Shown in pieces: positions 44,288 to 48,974 of a stretch of 48,974 nt of DNA (position 1 is the first letter of the stretch; every line of letters begins with the position of its first letter). The translations under genes and the position numbers were made by a program. The notes beneath the pieces are model-generated. The model ran no database searches, was not told the origin of the DNA, and saw only the letters and a program-made list of their open reading frames with translations. The stretch is from positions 1-48,974 of the forward strand of contig DATGJN010000015.1 in NCBI GenBank assembly GCA_035295165.1. The letters are read 5' to 3'. This DNA comes from a bacterium (GTDB lineage: Bacteria; Sysuimicrobiota; Sysuimicrobiia; Sysuimicrobiales; Segetimicrobiaceae).

Positions 44288-45463
44288 TCAGATCACGTTG
44301 AGCTCGACGAGACGCCGCCGTTCGAGGATGCGCGCGAACGACAGCGGCGTCAGATCCAGACTCCGGTACGCGCCGTCGACGATCAGTTCGGCGAGACCGC
44401 GTCCGACCGCCGGCGATTGCTGCAGGCCGTGGCCGCTGAAGCCGTTCGCGAAGAAGACGTTCGACAGCGACGGGTGGGATCCGACGACGCCGTTATGGTC
44501 GAACGTGTTCATCTCGTAATAGCCGGCCCAGCTCTTGAGGAGCTTGACGGCCTCGAACGGCCGTACCCGCGAGGCCAGGATCGGCCAGATCACATCGTAG
44601 AAGAGACGATCGTCGACCTCGAGTGGCGCGTCGTCGGGGTCGGCGCTGCCCTCCGCCGGGGACATGCCGCAGAGAAAGTTCGGGCCGTCGGCGCGAAACC
44701 ACACACCGGACGGGTCGATGACGAGCGGGCACCCGGACGCGGCTTCGCGGGACGCGATCATGAACACGCACCGCCGGCGCGCGCGGACCGGCAGATCGAC
44801 GTCGAGCATGGCGGCCACCGACGCCGCCCACGGGCCGGCGGCGTTCACGACGACGTCGGATGGCACGGTCGAACCGTCTGCAAGCACCGCAGCCCGCACG
44901 CGCGACCTCTCGCGTACAAATCCGGTGACTTCCTGCGTCACATAGCGCACGCCGAGCGACCGGGCCTTGCGACGGAAGGCCTGCAGCAGCGCGTACCCGT
45001 CGAACCAACCCTCGCCCGACAATCCCAGCGAGCCCGCCGCGACGCCCTCGGTCTTGAGCCAGGGGAACCGCGCCGCGAGCGCCGCCGGATCGAGCAGCGC
45101 GACGTCGACCTCGTGTTCCCGCTGAAGGCGGTGGTTGCGTTCGAGCACGGGCACCCCCGCCGGCGTCGCGAGGAACAGATACCCGGGCTCGTTCAATCCG
45201 ATGTCCGGCCGGTCGTCTTCGGTTCCCAGGCGCGCGCCGACGTCGCGAAGGAACTCGATGCCGAAGCGCGAGATCTCGATGTTGACGGCCGTCGAGAACT
45301 GCTGCCGGATCGCGCTGGCCGAGAGCGCGGACGACGCCCTGCGATAGGTCTGGTCCCGCTCGAGCACAACCACCTCGCCGGAGAAGCGCGGGTGGTTCGC
45401 GAGGAAGTAGGCGATCGAACTGCCGACCACCCCGCCCCCAACGACGACGACCCGGTCTGCCAT
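44288..45463 (-). CDS. FAD-dependent amine/amino-acid oxidoreductase (DAO family), 391 aa
   Basis: The N-terminal dinucleotide fold VVVVGGGVVGSSIAYFL binds FAD, VVNAAGPWAASVAAMLDVDLPVR is the second DAO signature, and the C-terminal SWAGYYEMNTFDHNGVVG ... FANGFSGHGLQQSPAVGR is typical of sarcosine/dimethylglycine-oxidase-like enzymes. ATG 45463 has GGAGGG upstream at a better distance than ATG 45472. Last gene in the threonine operon, so an N-methyl or secondary amino acid related to glycine (for example sarcosine) is a plausible substrate; this is inference. Confidence 0.9.
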   Translation of the reverse strand: MADRVVVVGGGVVGSSIAYFLANHPRFSGEVVVLERDQTYRRASSALSASAIRQQFSTAVNIEISRFGIEFLRDVGARLGTEDDRPDIGLNEPGYLFLATPAGVPVLERNHRLQREHEVDVALLDPAALAARFPWLKTEGVAAGSLGLSGEGWFDGYALLQAFRRKARSLGVRYVTQEVTGFVRERSRVRAAVLADGSTVPSDVVVNAAGPWAASVAAMLDVDLPVRARRRCVFMIASREAASGCPLVIDPSGVWFRADGPNFLCGMSPAEGSADPDDAPLEVDDRLFYDVIWPILASRVRPFEAVKLLKSWAGYYEMNTFDHNGVVGSHPSLSNVFFANGFSGHGLQQSPAVGRGLAELIVDGAYRSLDLTPLSFARILERRRLVELNVI

Positions 45464-45539
45464 CGCTCCCATCCCTCCGTCGGGCCTGGGGCATCGTGCA
45501 CCCCGAAGGCGTCGCGCGCCTCCGCGCGGGACCCGTCCG

Positions 45540-46340
45540 CTAGAACTCCATCACGCCATCGAGCCCGCGCCTCAGCCCGACGATCGTGCCGACCCGGCGG
45601 ATGGCCAGCAACGCGCCCTCCACGTAGGCGTCCGGGCTGCTCCCGGCATCATAGCGGAAGGCGACACGCTGATCCAGCACTCCGAAGAGGACTTCGGCCG
45701 AGATCACGTACCCGGGCAGCCGAATCGAGTGGACCTGAACGCCGTTCAGTGTCGCGCCTCGGCTCTCCGGCGGGCCCTGCGTCTCGGCGATGGGGACGGA
45801 CAGCTCCGGGCGTCCGACGCGGGAGAGCCGGTACGCCAGTTCTCGCGCGGTGCCGCTCGGCGCGTCCGGCTTTCCGGCGCTGGCATAGTCGATCACCTCC
45901 CACTGCGGGAGGTACTTGGCGGCCAGTTCCGCGCACTTCTGCAACACGACGACCGCAAGCGAGAAATTGCCCACCGCCAGCACGCCCCTGCGGTGCTGTC
46001 GCGCAAGCGCATCGATCTCGCCGAGGTCCTCGTCCGACAGCCCCGACGTGCCGATCACCACGTGGGCCCCTCGCCGGATCGCGGCGACGACGTTCGCCTT
46101 GGCGACGTCGGGGTGGGTATACTCGACGAAGACGTCGCACGCGGCGGCCAGCGCCTCGTCGGCCGAGCGGCTGAGCGGCGCCGTGAGGCGCGGGATGCCC
46201 AACACGTCGCCGACGCGGCGGCCGGCGTGCCGCCGCGACACCGCGGCCACCAACTCGAGATCGTCCGCGTCCGCGATCGCCCGCGTCAGCGTCGCGCCGG
46301 CCCAGCCGGTCGCCCCCGCCACGCATACCCGCAGCGCCAT
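45540..46340 (-). CDS. DapB-like dehydrogenase lacking the catalytic histidines, 266 aa
   Basis: Related to 4-hydroxy-tetrahydrodipicolinate reductase. NAD fold VCVAGATGWAGATL, FVEYTHPDV, GTSGLSDEDL, GNFSLAVVVLQK and GKPDAPSGTA all align with DapB. However, the DapB active-site HH (E. coli His159-His160) is replaced by Ala-Ser in DYASAGKPDAP, while the Lys (E. coli Lys163) is kept. It therefore probably does not make tetrahydrodipicolinate in lysine synthesis. It sits between kbl and an amine oxidase, so it may reduce or oxidise another amino-acid-derived imine. ATG 46340 follows GAGGAGG. Confidence 0.85.
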   Translation of the reverse strand: MALRVCVAGATGWAGATLTRAIADADDLELVAAVSRRHAGRRVGDVLGIPRLTAPLSRSADEALAAACDVFVEYTHPDVAKANVVAAIRRGAHVVIGTSGLSDEDLGEIDALARQHRRGVLAVGNFSLAVVVLQKCAELAAKYLPQWEVIDYASAGKPDAPSGTARELAYRLSRVGRPELSVPIAETQGPPESRGATLNGVQVHSIRLPGYVISAEVLFGVLDQRVAFRYDAGSSPDAYVEGALLAIRRVGTIVGLRRGLDGVMEF

Positions 46341-46388
46341 GCGTGCCTCCTCGGCCCGCCGGTCGTCGACGGCGGCAGCCGGGTTCCG

Positions 46389-47570
46389 TTACCCGATGAT
46401 CCGCATCTCCCGGCCGACCTTCGCGCACACCTCGAGCGCGTGGGTAAGATCGCCGCGCGTGTGCCCGGCGCTGACGATCGTGCGCACGCGGGCTTTGCCG
46501 CGCGGCACCGTCGGGTACGCGATCCCCAGCGCGAACACGCCCTCCTCGAACAGCCGGTCCGAGAAGCGCATCGCCTCGACCTCTCCGCCGATCATGATCG
46601 GCGTGATCGGCGTCTCGCTCATGCCGGTGTCGAACCCCAACTGGGACAGCCCCGCTTTGAAGAACCGCGTATTCTCCCACAGGCGCGCGATGACGCCGTC
46701 GTCGCGCTCGATCAGGTCGAGGGCGGCGATCGCGGTCGCCGCCACGGACGGCGGGTGCGACGTGCTGAACAGAAGCGGCCGGGCGCGCTGCATCAGAAAC
46801 TCGATGAGCGGTCGCCGGCCAGCGACGTAGCCGCCGAGGCAGGCCCACGCTTTGCTGAGCGTGCCGACCTGGATGTCGACCTGACCGTGCAGGCCGAAAT
46901 GCTCAACGGTCCCCCGGCCGCTCGCACCCATCACGCCGCTGGCGTGCGCGTCGTCCACCATCATGATCGCCCCGAACTCCCGGGCGAGCCCGCACAGGGC
47001 CGGCAGCGGCGCCACGTCGCCGTCCATGCTGAACACGCCGTCGGTGATCAGCAGCACGCGCCGGGCGCCTCGCGCCTCCTCCAAGCACCGGCGGGCCGCG
47101 CCGATGTCCTTGTGCGGAAAAATCTTGCGGTCGGCCCCGCTGAGCCGGCAGCCGTCGATGATGCTGGCGTGGTTCAGCTCGTCGCTAAGGACGACGTCGC
47201 CCTTGCCGAGGATCGCGGACACGGTGCCGGCGTTGGCGGTGAACCCCGACTGGTACAGGAGCGCCGCCTCGGTCCGCTTGAACGCGGCCAGCCGGCGCTC
47301 CAACTCACCGTGGATCGCCATGTTGCCGGCGATCGTCCGCACCGCGCCGGAGCCGACTCCGTCGGCGTCGATCGCGGCATGGGCGGCCGCCTTCAACGCC
47401 GGGTGATTCGCCAGGCCAAGGTAGTTGTTGGAACAGAGGTTGACGACGCGGCGGCCGTCGTACTCGCTCACCGGCGCCTGCTCGCCCCGGAGCTCCCGCG
47501 GCCAGCGGTACAGCCCACGGGCCCGCAGATCGTGCAACTCGTCATCGAGGAACGCGAGCGGATCGCTCAT
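46389..47570 (-). CDS. kbl: Glycine C-acetyltransferase (2-amino-3-ketobutyrate CoA ligase), 393 aa
   Basis: PLP enzyme of the alpha-oxoamine synthase family that splits 2-amino-3-ketobutyrate with CoA into glycine and acetyl-CoA. NLCSNNYLGLANHP, SGFTANAGTVSAIL, DELNHASIIDG, MMVDDAHASGVMG and the PLP-lysine GTLSKAWACLGGY are visible. ATG 47570 (8 bases after GGAGGGG) is preferred to 47576/47579. Identity as kbl rather than BioF or HemA rests on its place directly after tdh. Confidence 0.92.
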   Translation of the reverse strand: MSDPLAFLDDELHDLRARGLYRWPRELRGEQAPVSEYDGRRVVNLCSNNYLGLANHPALKAAAHAAIDADGVGSGAVRTIAGNMAIHGELERRLAAFKRTEAALLYQSGFTANAGTVSAILGKGDVVLSDELNHASIIDGCRLSGADRKIFPHKDIGAARRCLEEARGARRVLLITDGVFSMDGDVAPLPALCGLAREFGAIMMVDDAHASGVMGASGRGTVEHFGLHGQVDIQVGTLSKAWACLGGYVAGRRPLIEFLMQRARPLLFSTSHPPSVAATAIAALDLIERDDGVIARLWENTRFFKAGLSQLGFDTGMSETPITPIMIGGEVEAMRFSDRLFEEGVFALGIAYPTVPRGKARVRTIVSAGHTRGDLTHALEVCAKVGREMRIIG

Positions 47571-47613
47571 TCGCATCACCCCTCCGGCGCGCGCCGGCCG
47601 GTGGCCGCGGCCC

Positions 47614-48666
47614 CTAGGCCGTTTCGTCCACGGTGAGAATGACCTTCCCGCACTCGCCCGATCGCATCAGGTCGAACGCCTCGCGATGACGCGCCAGGGG
47701 AAACCGGTGGGTGATCACCGGACGGATGTCGAGCCCGGACGCCAGCAGCGCGCTCGCCTGCTGCCAGGTTTGCCACAGCCGCCGCCCAAAGATCCCCTGC
47801 AGGCGCAGTCCTTTGAAGACGATCTCGTTCGCCACGTCCACCTCGAACGGGCGGTGCGGGAGGCCGAGCAACGCCGCAAACCCGCCGTTTCGCAGCGAGG
47901 CGAACCCCGCATGCACCCCTTCGGGACTCCCGGAGAACTCGAGCAGGACGTCGGCGCCTTCGCCCCGCGTGATCTCGCGCACCGCGGCCGCGACGTCCGT
48001 CGTGCGCCCGTCCACGACCCGATCGGGACCGAGCGTCTGCGCGAGGGCCAACCGGTACGGGCTCACGTCTGCGGCCACGACCGGCGAGGCGCCGGCGCGA
48101 TGTGCGATCAGGATCGCGCACAGCCCGATCGGACCGCACCCCATGACCACCACCGATCGGCTGGTCAGATCCGTCGCCAGCGCGGTGTGGACCGCGTTGC
48201 CGAAGGGATCCATGATCGCGGACACGTCGCGCGGAACGCCCGGGTCCTGCTTCCACGCGTTGCGGGCGGGCAGTACGACGTAGTCCGCGAAGGCGCCGTC
48301 GCGATCCACCCCGATGATCTGGATCGATTCGCAGATGTGCGCCTCGCCGCCCCGACAGAGGTGACACCGGCCGCAGTTGAGGTGGCACTCGCCGGAGACA
48401 AAATCGCCCACGGCGACGTCATGCACCTCGGCCCCCACCTCCACGACCGTGCCGCAGAACTCGTGCCCGATCACGCGCGGCGGGTGCACCCGCGACGCCG
48501 CCCACGCGTCCCACTCGTCGATGTGGAGATCGGTCCCGCAGATGCCGCCGGCGTACACCTTGATCAGGACGTCTCCGGGACCGGCCCGGGGAATCGGCAC
48601 GGACCGGATCTCGAAGCCCGGCCCTCGCTCGGTCTTCACCAGCGCTCGCATCGCGCCCGTCGTCAT
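47614..48666 (-). CDS. tdh: L-threonine 3-dehydrogenase (zinc, MDR family), 350 aa
   Basis: Oxidises threonine to 2-amino-3-ketobutyrate. Catalytic zinc motif GGICGTDLHIDEWD and VIGHEFCGTV; structural-zinc cysteines in CHLNCGRCHLCRGGEAHIC; NAD fold VVMGCGPIGLCAILIA. Highly characteristic IMDPFGNAVHTAL and FGRRLWQTWQQASALL near the C-terminus. ATG 48666 (MTTGAMRALVK) has GGGGTGG upstream; ATG 48651 is possible. kbl follows 43 bases later. Confidence 0.94.
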   Translation of the reverse strand: MTTGAMRALVKTERGPGFEIRSVPIPRAGPGDVLIKVYAGGICGTDLHIDEWDAWAASRVHPPRVIGHEFCGTVVEVGAEVHDVAVGDFVSGECHLNCGRCHLCRGGEAHICESIQIIGVDRDGAFADYVVLPARNAWKQDPGVPRDVSAIMDPFGNAVHTALATDLTSRSVVVMGCGPIGLCAILIAHRAGASPVVAADVSPYRLALAQTLGPDRVVDGRTTDVAAAVREITRGEGADVLLEFSGSPEGVHAGFASLRNGGFAALLGLPHRPFEVDVANEIVFKGLRLQGIFGRRLWQTWQQASALLASGLDIRPVITHRFPLARHREAFDLMRSGECGKVILTVDETA

Positions 48667-48679
48667 CGGCCACCCCGCC

Positions 48680-48974
48680 TCAGGACGGCGCCCCGGCAAC
48701 GGTGAGGATCTGCCGATAGTTGTCGAGATCGGCGTGCGCGTGCTCGTCGGACGCCGTCATCGCGTACAGGGTCAACGCGGCCGTGCGGGCGACCGCCTCT
48801 CGGAGGTCCCGGACCTCGGGATCGGACGCCAGGATCGCGTTCAGATCGTAACAGCGGGTCGCCCGGTGCAGCAGGCGCAGGAACTCGAACTCCTGCGTGA
48901 GCGTCTCGGGCACGGCAGGGTGGCGGCGGAACTCGTGGAAGAGTGACTGCGGGCCCCCACCCTGCCGCGCTGCC
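48680..48974 (-). CDS. Unidentified protein, C-terminal 97 residues (5' end outside window)
   Basis: The frame is open to the window edge with a coding-like sequence (SLFHEFRRHPAVPETLTQEF, then FLRLLHRATRCYDLNAIL). I do not recognise the family. It looks helical and soluble, and ends VAGAPS. It is the first visible gene of the threonine operon, 13 bases before tdh. An internal GTG at 48913 is in frame, but coding resemblance continues upstream of it, so it is treated as partial. Confidence 0.6.
   Translation of the reverse strand, partial: AARQGGGPQSLFHEFRRHPAVPETLTQEFEFLRLLHRATRCYDLNAILASDPEVRDLREAVARTAALTLYAMTASDEHAHADLDNYRQILTVAGAPS

Overview
This is a very GC-rich (roughly two-thirds or more) bacterial chromosome segment with tightly packed genes, many GTG starts, 4-base ATGA/GTGA overlaps between operon partners, GGAGG-type ribosome binding sites and a few clear TTGACA-N17 housekeeping promoters. 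There is no rRNA, tRNA, phage, insertion sequence or CRISPR array. The gene set (GTP-type PEPCK, PDH of the alpha/beta E1 type, ECF S component, LutABC, N-type ATPase, DtxR/NRAMP pair) suits a free-living heterotroph from a high-GC, possibly deep-branching Terrabacteria-like lineage. No taxonomic marker in the window settles this.

Layout. 1-1446 is the 3' part of ftsH. 1633-3168 is an acetaldehyde-type aldehyde dehydrogenase. 3354-10109 is a complete nine-gene N-ATPase operon in the canonical order atpDCQRBEFAG, with a c subunit made of two fused hairpins that both keep sodium-type ligands. 10142-13863 holds a transglutaminase-like protein, a DUF779 protein, a small zinc-ribbon protein, a CapA-type metallophosphatase and a YbaK-type deacylase. 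14308-18599 holds a 2-hydroxyacid dehydrogenase, an ECF S component, an ABC-2 exporter and a CBS protein.

18684-25201 (all minus) is a carbon-metabolism block: a small helical protein, malic enzyme, a CBS-BON regulator, the PDH-type E2, E1-alpha and E1-beta, then a decayed galactitol-type PTS locus. Malic enzyme supplies pyruvate, which the PDH components turn into acetyl-CoA. 25397-28429 is an amidase plus N-acyl-D-amino-acid deacylase pair, convergent with lutABC (lactate oxidation, 28466-31297). A 22-residue membrane miniprotein with a strong Shine-Dalgarno lies at 31532. 31835-34677 is an ABC-F / thioesterase / smpB operon. 34764-37170 is a molybdenum-cofactor operon (moeA-moaC-mogA) with an apparently leaderless promoter. 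A beta-decarboxylating dehydrogenase and pckA follow.

40823-44186 is a metal-homeostasis unit: a DtxR/MntR regulator, an NRAMP Mn/Fe transporter and a double universal stress protein. Both promoters carry similar dyads over the core promoter, which suggests direct regulation by the DtxR protein. 44288-48974 (minus) is a threonine-to-glycine operon (tdh, kbl) with a DapB-like protein that lacks the catalytic histidines, an FAD amine oxidase and an unidentified gene running off the window.

The most notable observations are: (1) a 26-bp element shared by the aldehyde dehydrogenase and DUF779 genes, exactly 120 bp before both start codons, although an N-ATPase operon now separates them; (2) the fused two-site c subunit; (3) paired dyad operators for the DtxR/NRAMP module; (4) the fused wreck of a PTS operon; (5) the 22-residue membrane ORF behind a structured leader.
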